The notes under the pieces were generated by a model. The model had not been told where the DNA came from, ran no database searches, and saw only the letters and a list, made by a program, of their open reading frames with translations. Made by a program: the position numbers and the translations under genes. 64,000 bases of DNA, from contig NC_084831.1 in the NCBI RefSeq assembly GCF_033115175.1, positions 78,439,502 to 78,503,501 of the forward strand, written 5' to 3'. The DNA is from Lepus europaeus. Its lineage: Eukaryota > Chordata > Mammalia > Lagomorpha > Leporidae. Shown here one piece after another: positions 45,393-56,092 of this stretch; position 1 is the first letter of the stretch, and each line of letters begins with the position of its first letter.

Positions 45393-45669
45393 AAAGCAAC
45401 ATAGCACCTGATTGTATAACTATAAAATTTTTTAAAAGTTTTAAAAATCTTTTTTAAAATTTATCAAGCAACAAAGTGGAGCCACTGTTGGGGCACAGTG
45501 GGTTAAGCTGCTGCTTGCAATGCCAGCATCCCATTTCAGAGTGTCGCTTCAAAGTCCTAGCTACTCCACTTCTGAACAAACTCCAGGCTAATGTGCCTGG
45601 GAAAGTAGTGGAAGGTGGCCCAAGTGCTTGGGTTCCTGCCAACCAGGTGGGAGGCCCAGATGGAGTTTT

Positions 45670-45960
45670 TTTGTTTTTTTTTTTTGTTTGTTTGTTTGTT
45701 TTTTTTTTTTTTTGGTTCATATCCTGGCTGTTTCGCTTTGTATCCCGCTCTCTGCTGTGGCCTGGGAGAGCAGTGGAGGATGGCCCAAGTCCTTGGGCCC
45801 TGCACCCTTGTGGGAGACCTGGAAGAAGCTCCTGGCTCCTGGCTTTGGATCGGCTCAGCTCCAGCCATTGCAGCCATCTGGGGAGTGAACCAGCAGATGC
45901 AGGACACCTGTCTCTCTCTCTCTCTCTCTGCCTCTCCTTCTCTCTCTTTTAAAAAAAGAT

Positions 45961-45991
<31 letters not shown>

Positions 45992-46299
45992 TTTTTTGCA
46001 AGCCAGAGTTACATAGAGGCAGATGCAGAGGCAGAGAGAGAGGTCTTCCATCTGCTGGTTCACTCCCCAGATGGCCACAATGGCCAGAACTGCACTGATC
46101 TGAAGCCAGGAGCCAGGAGTTTCTTCCAGGTCTCCCATGAGGGTGCAGGGCCCAAGTACTTGGGCCATCTTTCACTGCTTTCCCAGGCCATAGCAGAGAG
46201 CTGGATCAGAAGTGAAGCAGCTGGTCTCAAACTGGCACCCATATGGGATGCCAGCACTGCAGGTGGCAGTTTTATTCACTACACCACAGCACCAGCCTA
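45670..46299 (-). mobile_element. C-SINE, middle copy, split in its tail
   Basis: A poly(T)/(GTTT)n tract at 45670-45713 and the body 45955-46299 (ending CACCACAGCACCAGCCT) form a reverse copy; a forward copy lies between them. Confidence 0.75.
45714..45954 (+). mobile_element. C-SINE, innermost copy, 5'-truncated
   Basis: Forward copy starting at GGTTCATATCCTGGCTG, with CT tract and short A tail, located in the tail of the reverse copy. Confidence 0.8.
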
Positions 46300-46494
46300 C
46301 AGATGGAGTTTTAGGCTCCTGGCTTCATCTTGGCTCAGCCCCAGCCATCGTGGCCATTTGGGGATTGAACCAGCATATGGAAGATTCTCTCTCTCTCTTT
46401 CTCTCTTTCTCTCTCTTTCCCTCCCTCCTTCTCTCTCTCTCTTCCTCCCTTTCCCTCTCTCTCCCTTCCTCCTTCCCTCCCTCTCTGCTCTTGC

Positions 46495-46985
46495 AGAACT
46501 TATATGTTAGTGGACAAAGACAGGTAATGAATATAATGAAGGTAGCCAGTGTGTTAGAAGGTGATACACACTCTGAGTAAAAGAGCAGAGAAAAGAGCAT
46601 GAGCGGTATTGAGAAGTTGCCATGTTAAAGTGGTGGAGGGTAGGCCTCGCTGAGAAGTCAGCATTCACAAAAGCTTGAAAGATGTCCAGTGTAAGTGTTC
46701 AAGGCAGGAGGAACATCCAGTGCTGAACAGGAGCTGCCTGCCTAGGGTTCTGGAACAACCACTAGGAGGCCAGTGTGTCTGCAAAGGTGTGAGCCTTGGG
46801 AGCCATGGTAGGAAAGAGGCTGCTCTCAGGAGCCAGCTCATGCTGGCCTGTACCCTTTGTGAGGACTCTGACTTTGACATGCATTGAGGTGGCAGTCGTT
46901 TGGAGGGGTTTGAGCAGAGGACCAACTCCTTGTGGCCTATAGCTGAAAAGTGCATCCCCCTCTGTTGCCGTTGATTTCTCCACAA
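46495..46985 (-). mobile_element. L2 relic
   Basis: ACTTATATGTTAGTGGACAA, GGCCTCGCTGAGAAGTCAGC and GGAGGCCAGTGTGTC-like text match the reversed L2 3' region. Confidence 0.5.
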
Positions 46986-47372
46986 TGTTGCAGTGGGTTC
47001 GTTTCTGAGAAGAGCAGCGTGGTGGGGGCAAGAGGCGCGGAGTCAACACACAGACCCCGGGGAGTCGGGTGAGAGCAGGCTTGTGGCGAGCAGCCCACAG
47101 ACTCGTTTATTACAGTTGGTACAACAGCTTATATAGCCAAGACCAGCCAATCTGGTCAAGGGGAGGTCTATACCCCAACCAATCACAGCCTGTTGCCAGG
47201 CAGTTTCCACAGCCATCCAATCACAACCTGTCGCCAGGCAGTTTCCAGAGCCATCCAATCACAGCCTGTCGCCAGGCAGTTTCCAGAGCCAGGTGGGTTT
47301 CAAAGCCATTCCTGACTAACTGACGCTCGCTTGCCAGTGGCCACCTTCGCATGGCCTTCTCATTCCACTACA
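46986..47372 (-). mobile_element. Solo LTR with triplicated CCAAT unit
   Basis: On the minus strand: TGTAGTGG start at 47372, three 38-bp repeats, a TATA box (CTATATAAG, 47136-47128), AATAAA at 47111-47106, and an end at TGCAACA (46986). Ends are short inverted repeats (TGTAGTGG / CCACTGCAACA). No retroviral coding sequence is adjacent and no target duplication was resolved. Confidence 0.7.
47179..47292. repeat. Three tandem 38-bp units
   Basis: Units at 47179-47216, 47217-47254 and 47255-47292, each beginning CCAATCACA and differing at only a few bases. Confidence 0.95.
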
Positions 47373-48272
47373 CCCCTCTGGCTGCAGTGTTGAAAACATA
47401 GCATGAAGAGATGCAAGGATGACTGAAGGTTTGCCAGACATCCAAGGAGACAAACTTGCCACCAGCTGAGATGAAAAAGAAAGCAACATGAGCAGTTGGG
47501 GGTGGGGGGGTGGGTCAGGATGTGTATTTGAGATCTCTATAAAGTGCTTTTGGAATATCTGATAAAGGGCCAGTTGGCCTGATTTTTTCATGTCTGTCAT
47601 GGACTTAATATTTCTGGAAGATACTGTATAAATAAATTGCTAGGAACACAGAATAAAGAAATACAAACCTTAGTTTTGTTCAGTCATAAAGTTATTCTGT
47701 CACAGTGAATAGAGTTTTTAAATATTTTCAATTTCTGTACTTCTTTTGTTGCAAATGAGTAACAAATATTTCGTAGGCGAGTGAACTAATAACAAACATT
47801 TCCTGACAGACACTCATCCAAGATTTTTATAACTGTGTATTAGTCATCCAAGTGGAAACATCTAGTAAACTACTGGTTATTTAAATCCACATTTAACTGT
47901 CATCAATGGACACTAGCAATGTCTACACATAAATTTTGAACAGAATTTAGTACTAATTCTGATTCAACAAACTATTCCTCAAATACAAATCTCATTAGAG
48001 GCACTATGCTGGCTTTTGTTATAGCGATGCTATGGTGAAGGGATAGCTTAAAACCTGTGGACATTCTTAACAGGCTCATAATTTGGCATTCCTTCATGCT
48101 AATACTCTTTAAATTTTTTCTTATGTTAACTAACACGTATACTCTGTATCTGCATTGGAAACAACTTCTTAAACACAGTTTTCCAAACTAGACAAGTTTG
48201 GGGAACATACTGAACTTCTCAAAATTTAGGTATTAAAGCTGGCTCAACTCAGGGATGGGAGTATTGCCTTTT

Positions 48273-48378
48273 TTTTTTTTTTTTTTTTTTGACAGGCAGA
48301 GTGGACAGTGAGAGAGAGACAGAGAGAAAGGTCTTCCTTTTGCCGTTGGTTCACCCTCCAATGGCCGCCGCGGTAGGC
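48273..48378 (-). mobile_element. C-SINE, strongly 5'-truncated young copy
   Basis: T21 tail and about 85 bp of body ending GCCGCCGCGGTAGGC, with an exact 16-bp target duplication GGGAGTATTGCCTTTT at 48257-48272 and 48379-48394. Confidence 0.95.
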
Positions 48379-50199
48379 GGGAGTATTGCCTTTTGGTTGG
48401 ACTTCATGATTTGTACTTTCACATGGTAAAAAAAAAAAAAAAAAATTCAACCTAGATCTTTCTTCAAATCTCAAGCTGCCTACCTGTTGAGAAAAGAATC
48501 AGTGTATTGCTCTACTGCTATGTAAAAAAAGTTTCCCAGTGGAAACTTGAACTGACAAACTATTTGCAATTCACTATAGCGATTTAGTAATCTTTTGAAG
48601 GATGCACTTTATGACAGCTATGTGGTTGCTCCCAGACCTTATTTGGCTTGGTTCCGAGAAAAGCAGTATCAGCTCAAATTTTGCGGAGTTAAACTGAGAT
48701 TTAGAGAGTTTATTAACTTGTCTGATGCCCTTATCAAAAAACTGACAAACTTAGGCTTCAGCACATTTTTTTAAACTCTAAATACAGTATTATTTGAATA
48801 CTTCCACTTAAAAAAACTGAAGTGTCTAATGGTAGTGATCACTATACATATAGAACTGATACTGACTGGCTCCTGGTGCCTGCTGATCCTGTAGGGCCAT
48901 CCCCACCATAACAAAGACTGTGGCCACCACCAAGCGTTTCTGGGTGTAGGAAGTGGAGGCTCACCTATGCTCACCAGAAGTCTACCCTGCCACCACCTGG
49001 CCCCAGTTTTCCTCGTGAGAGTCTGTATCAGCCCCTCTGCAGATAGCTGCAGCCCACATCCTGCACTGCCTCCCCTCGTGGAAGGCCCAGCAAGTCTGGA
49101 GCCAGGAGGGTGTGTGGCCCCCTTAGTCCCCAGGAGACTCAACCTGTTTCCTGCTGAAGCAGTCACCGTGCTTTTCTCCCTGACTTCAGTGCTGCGCATA
49201 TTCTAATTTCCCACTGATGTTTTATTCCCTTGTTTCGAGAATTCTTGACATTGATTCTTTCTTCCAATATGCAAGCTCTGTTCCCAGGCCAGGCTTTTCT
49301 GTCTGGTTTTCCCATTTCTGAAGCTGAGGTCTCTTCTGAGATGCCCCTCAATTCCTCAGGCGCTGAGTGCTGGTCGCTTCCCCCAGTACCTGGAGAACAT
49401 GCAGTACTTTCACCAGGTAGGGCTCAAACAAGGACACCTCCTGCCTGCCTGCCTTTTCTCCCTCCCAGACACACTGGGGCAGATAGCAAAAGAGATAAGT
49501 CTCCTATTCCAGGAACTCACCCTGTAGATTCCGAGCTAACACACTGATATTTCCATAAAAGGGGTAGGAGAGCCACTCACCAAAATAATGAGTGGAAATC
49601 CACCTTTTAGCTAATCTGTCAGATTATCTTCTGCAAACCCAATCGGAAAACTACCAACGTGTCTTTGAATACTCAGAGAAGTATTTTCAGTTAATGACTA
49701 CTTGGCTCCACAGTTTTCACTCTACCAATAAAATGAAAGCTAATTTTTAAATATCTTGAAGTTTCAGGCAAATGTAATTCAGGCTCCCTGGAAGAACACA
49801 GAAGAATTCACTGGCCATCACAGCAATCTTTCATTTTTGACCACTTCCATGAAAGACTGGATGGCCAGTCAGTAACGAATTTGTAACATGAGCAAATTAC
49901 TAAACATTTTCCACTGAATTTCTCTCTTGGTATTGTGACTGATGACTCATTCCTTTAAATGAATAGCCCCTTGGGGTGTCTCTCTAAAGAGAAGACGACA
50001 GAAGGGTTTGGTGTCTCATCCAGATCACAAGGTAGAATCCTTACTTCCTTAAATTTGACAGCAAGGAATTATTAATCCTTTAAGGAAAAGAATTCTTTGG
50101 AAAAATACAAAGAAGCTTTTATGAGAGAGTTTTTAAAGATGTGATTTCAAGAATAGTCCATTACACAGCTCAACATAGATTTTATTAAATGTCCATGTC

Positions 50200-50560
50200 A
50201 GACTATGGAGATATTAAGGAATGAGACATGATTCCTGCCTAAAGTCTAAAGGGGATAGACATCCATGTAAACAAGCCATTGTGACATAATGTGATGTTTT
50301 CTATAACGGACAAAACAGAGGAAAGAGTGGCTAATTCTTTCTGTGCTTGTGTGGCTTTACAGAAAAGGTGATATCTGAGTTGGATCTTGAAAAATAAAAA
50401 TCAAAGCTTTCTGGATAATGAAGATGAAGACAAGCATTCTGGGTTGGGGTAGAAGCAGAGTGGAGGCATGTGTGAAAAGGGAACCTTCAGGAGCCGTGTA
50501 TAAGCAGAGCTCTGGCTCCCGACCTGGGATACATAAAATCCAGGGCCTGTGTGGCAGTGT
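50200..50560 (-). mobile_element. L2 relic
   Basis: ACATGATTCCTGCCTAAAGT, TATCTGAGTTGGATCTTGAA follow the reversed L2 3' region. Confidence 0.45.
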
Positions 50561-50623
50561 GACAGAGGCTGTGAAAAACCACAGGATGAGGAAGTCATGA
50601 TATCATAAGAAACAAGAACAAAT

Positions 50624-50945
50624 ATAGGGTCTGGTGCTGTGGCGCTGCGGGTTGAAGTCTTGGCCTGAAGCGCTGGCATCCCATGTGGGCGCTGGTTTGG
50701 TCCCAGCTGCTCCTCTTCCGATCCAGCTCTCTGCTGTGGCTTGGGATAGCAGTGGAGTATGGCCCAAGTCCTTGGGCCCCTGTGCTCACGTGGGAGACCA
50801 GGAGGAAGCACCTGGCTTGTGGTTTCAGATGGGCGCAGCTCCGGCCGTTGTGGCCATCTGGGGAGTGAACCAGCGGATGGAGGACCTCTCTCTCTCTGTC
50901 TCTGCCTCTCTTTGTGACTCTGTCTTTCAAATAATAAAATAAATC

Positions 50946-50947
<2 letters not shown>
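50624..50947 (+). mobile_element. C-SINE
   Basis: Forward copy from AGGGTCTGGTGCTGTGGCGC to AATAAAATAAATCTTAAT. Confidence 0.88.

Positions 50948-50989
<42 letters not shown>
50948..50989. repeat. (AT)n microsatellite on a SINE tail
   Basis: About 21 perfect AT units grown from the tail of the preceding C-SINE. Confidence 0.95.
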
Positions 50990-50994
<5 letters not shown>

Positions 50995-51479
50995 ATTGTG
51001 GAGCAGAATGCCAAAATGTTGTGAATTTTTTATGTGAAACAAATATATTCCAGCTTTACAAGTCTATTTCAAGCTACACCATCTCTTACGGTTAGACTTA
51101 CTGCCAGCCCCCGACTCCTGTGGTTTCGTGCCCCTTCTGCTCTGAGGGGTCTTAAGGCAAATTGAGAAGTGCTGGGGCTTAAATATAGTTGGGCTGAGAA
51201 AAGAAGCAGGAAATGATGCTAGGAAAATAACTTGGTATCTGTCAGAACCCTGTGTGTACAGTGTTTCATATGCCAGACTGAGGATATTTAAGCCGGATGA
51301 TGACAGGATTTGATCTGAGATTTAGAGCCCTTGGTGGCAACCCAGCAATAAATTAGCGGAAGGGGAGAGAGAACCACTCAAGACACTCTTGCTAACATCT
51401 GGTGAAAGATAAGGATGTTGTAACCAGTCAGCTCTTCATTAGTTTAACTAACATGCCTAAGAGCAACTTCTTGGGAAAG

Positions 51480-51800
51480 AAAAGATTTATTTTGGCCTAC
51501 AGTTTGGAGATTCACTGTTCATGATTGGGTAGTGTCTGCTGAGGCTGGCAGTGGTGCACGTGTGGAGGAGCAATTAGACGGTGAGCAGGAAGGACAGAGG
51601 CACAGGAAGCAGGCTTGGCTTATATAATCCACTCTCTTCCAACAACACATTTCTGAGATCAAGCCTCCAGCGACCTAGACTTCCCAACGGGTCCACCTAC
51701 CAGAGGCCACAATAGATTAAGTCTCCATCCTTAGCCCTTCAGCCATTACCACAAGGCTTCAGGGTTTGAAAGTCTGTATGAGTTCGGGGTGCCAAGTTCT
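51480..51800. repeat. Old interspersed repeat, unnamed
   Basis: AAAGATTTATTTTGGCCTAC to TCAATCCCTGAC; resembles the repeat at 34.64-35.05 kb in style. Family not assigned. Confidence 0.35.
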
Positions 51801-52781
51801 GTTCAATCCCTGACAGATGGCTAAGTGGAGATAGAGTATTTGTTACTTAAAAGAAAAAGGACAAAACTGAGTGATATTTTCACGGTGAGCAGCAGGAGTC
51901 AGATTTCTAGTTTTGCAAACTGGACAGTGATGCTATGCCTGAAGGTAGGGAATAAAGTAGGAAAACAGTTTCTGAACATAGCTGAAAGTCATCTGAAAGA
52001 TACTGAGCTGACTTTGTTCTTCTAAATTGTGGTGCCTGTGGTGTGGTAATTCATTCATCCAGTATCTTGAGCGACTGTCTGACACTTTAAACTGGACAGG
52101 AAATTGGAAATATACAATGGCTAAGGGGAACTCAGGACTGGAGTAAAAGAGATACATGAGCCTGAGGACATGGAAATGGAAGTCCCTGGGGTATTTAGAG
52201 GTGATGCCTGAAGCTACAGACAATAAATGCATATGATGCCACAGGGAGGTGCAGAGCCAGCAAAAGAAGACTCTGGCCTGAGCCCAGGGGAAAACCCATC
52301 TCCCAGTGTCAGGGAATGGAAGGACCTGGGATAAGGTTGTTAAAAAGATCTGTATTTTTCTTCATTTTTTCAAAAGTAAAATTTTCTTGGATTCACGAAC
52401 ACAAATGTTTAAAGATTTGAAGGAATCTGCGTGATCCCTCTGCACTCTACATAATTCTTATCTTCATTTAGGATCATTGATTCTCACATAGGTTATAAAT
52501 CTATAAGCCTCTTCTCATAAATATTTCATTTCAGTTGGGTGTAACAAAGTAATTCAGAGCGTTTACTGCAGACAATTGCAATCTTTATTAAATCCTGCCA
52601 GTTAACAAATTAGGCAGTTATAATTATTTGTTAAAGGAAGAGAGAGCTTCACTCCATGAATCCCACAGGACTCATAATCACAGATCCTTAGAGCAACAAA
52701 GGATTCAAACTTCTTCCCTGGAGACTCACCACTTTCAGTCTGAGTCAGACTCTGTACAGAAGTAATCTTGGCAGGAGGAAA

Positions 52782-52940
52782 ATGGAACACATTAGCAGTT
52801 CTGGGATGCGCACGACACCCAACGGAAGCCCCTTCTATGGGCAGGTTCCCAGCAGGGCCCCAGCGGCCCGCCGCGGTAGGCAGCCAAGCCGCCCTAGGAG
52901 ATCCGAGCACACTCGAATTCGGACCACACTCCGGAAGGAG
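52782..52940 (+). other. Candidate upstream exon or chance frame near DNAI3
   Basis: An ATG at 52782 follows an acceptor-like TAATCTTGGCAG and opens a frame of about 53 codons (MEHISSSGMRTTPNGSPFYG start, arginine-rich end) that stops being open soon after a good donor GAAGGAG|GTAAGG at 52941. I do not recognise the peptide. It could be an alternative DNAI3 first exon, part of a noncoding RNA, or a GC-rich chance frame. Confidence 0.2.
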
Positions 52941-53085
52941 GTAAGGTTGCGGTGGGAGCGACGCAGGGGCCGAGCCTGTTAGCCTGAGGTCAGACCCGCC
53001 ACCACCACAAAACACTCAGGCGGCAAAACGCAAAACTTCCCTCGCAGGTTGGAAACAGCCTGTCGCGCGAGTCCCGCTGGATGAT

Positions 53086-53105
53086 GTCACATCATGGTAA
53101 CCAAT
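53086..53105 (+). promoter_or_regulatory. X-box-like (RFX) site with adjoining CCAAT box
   Basis: GTCACA, four bases, then GGTAAC (53096-53101) resembles the RFX consensus GTNRCC(N0-3)RGYAAC with one mismatch and a spacer one base too long. CCAAT at 53101-53105 overlaps its last base. Confidence 0.45.
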
Positions 53106-53199
53106 CAAAAGCCTGCTCTGAAAGTGGCGTCCCGGGAGCGGTCCCTGTATTGGTGAGGATGCTTTGTCAATCTCAGCAGAGGCTTCGCTCTTTTCTCTT

Positions 53200-53340
53200 A
53201 GCAACGGTGGAGTCCTAGCAACAGCCGCGGAGAACTGCGGTTTGTGCAGTTGGGCGGTTTGTTTTTCTGAGGAGAGTCAGACGCTCATCTCCTGCTCTCG
53301 AAGGAGTTTTCTCCTGGGTATTGCAATTTATCATTACCAG
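53200..53340 (+). other. DNAI3: Probable DNAI3 noncoding exon 1 (5' end uncertain)
   Basis: A strong donor TTACCAG|GTAAGG ends the exon at 53340. The start is unknown; it should lie 3' of the CCAAT box. The next exon carries the start codon 14 bases after its acceptor, so this exon would be wholly 5' UTR. Confidence 0.45.
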
Positions 53341-53461
53341 GTAAGGGAAAGTGAATGGGAAAGGCGGTGTGGGAAACAGCTTTACTGCCTCTTTCAAAGG
53401 CCTTGGAACCCTCAATGAGCCCGTTGCAGTGAAGATAAAATGAATAAATAAATAATTTTTA

Positions 53462-53517
53462 AAAAGATTTATTTATTTATTTTAAGGTCAGAGTTACACA
53501 GAGAGAGAAGGAGAGGC

Positions 53518-53551
<34 letters not shown>

Positions 53552-53808
53552 GTCCTCCTTCTGCTGGTTCACTCCCCAGATGGCCAAAATGGCCAGAGCT
53601 GCGCTGATCCAAAGCCAGGAGCCAGGCACTTCTTCCAGGTCTCTCACATGGGCGCAGGGGCGCAGGGCTTGGGCCATTTTCTGCTGCTTTCCCAGGCCAT
53701 AGCAGAGAGCTGGATCGGAAGTGGAGTAGCTGGGACTTGAACCAGTGCCTATATGGGATGCCGACACTGCAGGCAACGGCTTTACCAGCTACGCACAGTG
53801 CCAGCCCC
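53462..53808 (-). mobile_element. C-SINE
   Basis: Reverse copy with GAGA tract, bounded by repeated AT-rich flanks (ATAAATAAATAATTTTTAA on both sides). Confidence 0.9.
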
Positions 53809-54124
53809 ATAAATAAATAATTTTTAAAACTACTTTCCCTGCTTTCAAAAGCTTCCAGCCTAGTCAGAGAGACAAAACCAACCAGGGCACAGTCAAGGAA
53901 ACGGCATTTTAGAAATTTGAGAATGGTACTGTGTATTGTTCCGAGGTGGTACATGTCTATCACGTTGCTAGCACATGGTTGAAGCTTGGTAATTCATGAA
54001 TGGATGAATATATGTAAAAGTGGCATGATCCGGGGTATCATCAGTACAGGTTGTCAAAGAAGATAAGGTCTGTATAGACTGAAATAAAGAGATGACTTCA
54101 GGACTGTAAAGAAAGGGCTGGAGC

Positions 54125-54465
54125 CAGACACAGGAAAATAAACCACCACTTGGGACACTTTGCATCCAGATGGGAGTACCGGGTTCCAATCCAACTTCCT
54201 GCTAATGTGCACTCTAGGAGGCGGCACGTGATGGCTCAAGTATGTAGGTCCCTGCCACCCATGTGGGAGACCCTCATAGAATTCCAGCTTCTGGCTTCAG
54301 CTTGGTCCAGCCCTGGCCGTGCAGCTATCTGGGGAGTGACCCAATGGATGGAAGGATGGAAGATAGCATTTCTTTCTCTCTTTCTCTCTTGCTCTCGCTC
54401 TCTCTTTCTCTCCCCTCCCCCCCCCCGCTTTGAAATAAATAAAAATAATTAAACATTTTTTTAAA
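54125..54465 (+). mobile_element. C-SINE, old copy
   Basis: Diverged forward copy with CTGCCACCCATGTGGGAGAC core and CT/C-rich end. Confidence 0.75.
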
Positions 54466-54699
54466 AAGAATAAAGGGCTTTTGCAAAACATGAGAAAGAT
54501 GAATGTGGGAACAGGAAGAACACAGAGTAAGGGATTCGTCATATTCCTTGAGTCTTTAGTTAATTTGCTGCTCAACACTTTCTCTCCCATCTGCAGGGTA
54601 TGCTGAATGTTGAATAAATTTACAGCAATGTTTCGGGCAGCTCTCGAAGAGCCCTGGCCTGATTAACTATACACATTGTGATTGGAACTTGCCAGGGAG

Positions 54700-55310
54700 A
54701 AAAAGATCAGTTCAGCTTGAGTGAGGAAGTGAGGGGAGCTTTAGAGAGAAGGTCGTATTGGAGTTGCACCTTGAAAGAAGAGTAAGATTTAAGCAAGCAA
54801 AGAGAAGCAAGTGTGGTGTGGGGCAGGAGAGGTAGGAGGAAAGGAGATTCTCCAGATTGGAAGGGGAAGTGCTGGACTCTTTGAGAATGGACAGTAGCCC
54901 TATGAAGCTTCAGTAGAACTGGAAAGGTGGGTGTGGTAAAGCAGACCATGAAAGGTGTTGAAGGCCATACTTGCAAGCCGGGACTCTGTCCTGTTTTGCC
55001 AATTCCGGTCTGCAGGCCAGTAGTGCAAGACTGCCTAACAGCTGGTGCTTTTTAAAATGCAGGGTTTCAGGTTCACCTCAGACCTGCCGAACCAAAGTGA
55101 GTCCAGAAAATTTGCATTTCAGGTGAACTCTACTTCTGTGTTACTGGGGGCAAACACTATGGTGGAAAGTAGGAAGCCACAAAAGTCATTATGTAAGGAA
55201 GTAGTTTGATCAGATCTGCATTCTGGGAAGAGTTCCAAAGACTGGCCCTGTGGGAGAGTGTTCCGGTTAGCGCAGTGGCAGGGAGGCCAGTTAAGTGTTC
55301 CACGATCTAG
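54700..55310 (-). mobile_element. L2 relic split by MER5A
   Basis: GGAGTTGCACCTTGAAAGAA and AAAGGTGTTGAAGGCCATAC on the left, AGTAGTTTGATCAGATCTGC on the right, with the MER5A-like segment between. Confidence 0.5.
54995..55145 (+). mobile_element. MER5A-like relic in L2
   Basis: CTTTTTAAAATGCAGGGTTT and AAAATTTGCATTTCAGGTGA match the MER5A middle. Confidence 0.5.
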
Positions 55311-55794
55311 GTCAGAGAGTGAGGTGAAGGGAATCTGTGAATTTTTAAAACTGCATGCTTATTTTTACTAACTGCCGATTGAAATGTACAGAATTAAGCC
55401 AGCTATTAGAATTAGCTAGGTCTTAGAATTAGCTAGGTCTTGCTATTTAATGTGTTAACAAAGAAGCATGTGAATTAATATATCATTTTTAGAAAATGTT
55501 ATTAACCATATTTCAATAAAATCTGTCTCCCTTATAATCCCATGTTTTTATTCAATGAATGAGCTTCACAAGGCTGCCAAAGGGGTCATAACACATGGTA
55601 GCTTGTGAGCTCTGAGCTAGGATGACACGTCAAAGGCTGAACCAGAGGAGGCTGAGAGAACAGGGCTTGAAATTCAGGGGATGTTACAGAGGAAGAAGTG
55701 CTAGGGTAGCAGCTGCTTACATGAGTAAATATCTGATCTTGGGAAGAAGCAGAGATAAGTATGGAGCAGGGAAACATTTCAAACATGGTTGTCA

Positions 55795-56092
55795 GGGCCG
55801 GCACTGTGGTATAGTGGGTAAAGCCGCTGCCTGCAGTGCCATCATCTCATATGGGTGCCAGTTGAGTCCCTAGCTGCTCCTCTTCTGATCCAGCTCTCTG
55901 CTATGGCCTGGGGAAAGCAGTAGAAGATGGCCCAAGTCTTTGGGCCCCTGCACCCACGTGGGAGACCTAGAAGAAGCTCCTGGCTCCTGGCTTCAGATCG
56001 GCTCCGCTCCAGCCATTGCAGCCATTTGGGGAGTGAGCCAGTGGAAGGAAGACCTCTCTCTCTCTCTCTCTCTGCAACTTAGCCTTTCAAAA
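55795..56092 (+). mobile_element. C-SINE
   Basis: Forward copy, GGGCCGGCACTGTGGTATAG to GCAACTTAGCCTTTCAAAA. Confidence 0.9.

Larger units (their letters stand above)
45476..46492 (+). mobile_element. C-SINE, outer copy split by nested SINEs
   Basis: 5' part 45476-45669 and 3' part 46300-46492 (with a long CT tract) are separated by 630 bp bounded by a 13-bp duplication CAGATGGAGTTTT at 45657-45669 and 46300-46312. Confidence 0.9.
41961..52781. other. MCOLN3-DNAI3 intergenic region
   Basis: No gene supported. It contains C-SINEs, a decayed L1 ORF2 piece, an unclassified old repeat (44.0-44.7 kb), L2 relics, a solo LTR, and repeat-free stretches (about 47.4-48.2, 48.4-50.2 and 51.8-52.6 kb) in which I see nothing definite. 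Confidence 0.65.
52790..53340 (+). promoter_or_regulatory. DNAI3: DNAI3 promoter region
   Basis: A modest GC/CpG-rich stretch flanked by AT-rich DNA. It holds an X-box-like site, a CCAAT box, and two further AGCAAC half-sites at 53200-53205 and 53217-53222. RFX factors acting with FOXJ1 drive motile-cilium genes through such sites, which fits an axonemal dynein gene. Confidence 0.6.

Noticed and set aside
47179-47292. Tandem 38-bp repeats considered as a CRISPR-like array
   Set aside because: Units are contiguous without spacers and lie in an LTR of a mammalian genome.
50401-51042. 213-codon minus-strand frame
   Set aside because: It is a read-through of a C-SINE, an AT microsatellite and flanking L2; not a gene.
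52602-53015. 137-codon minus-strand frame at the DNAI3 promoter
   Set aside because: No recognised motif and overlapping a GC-rich promoter; no independent support.
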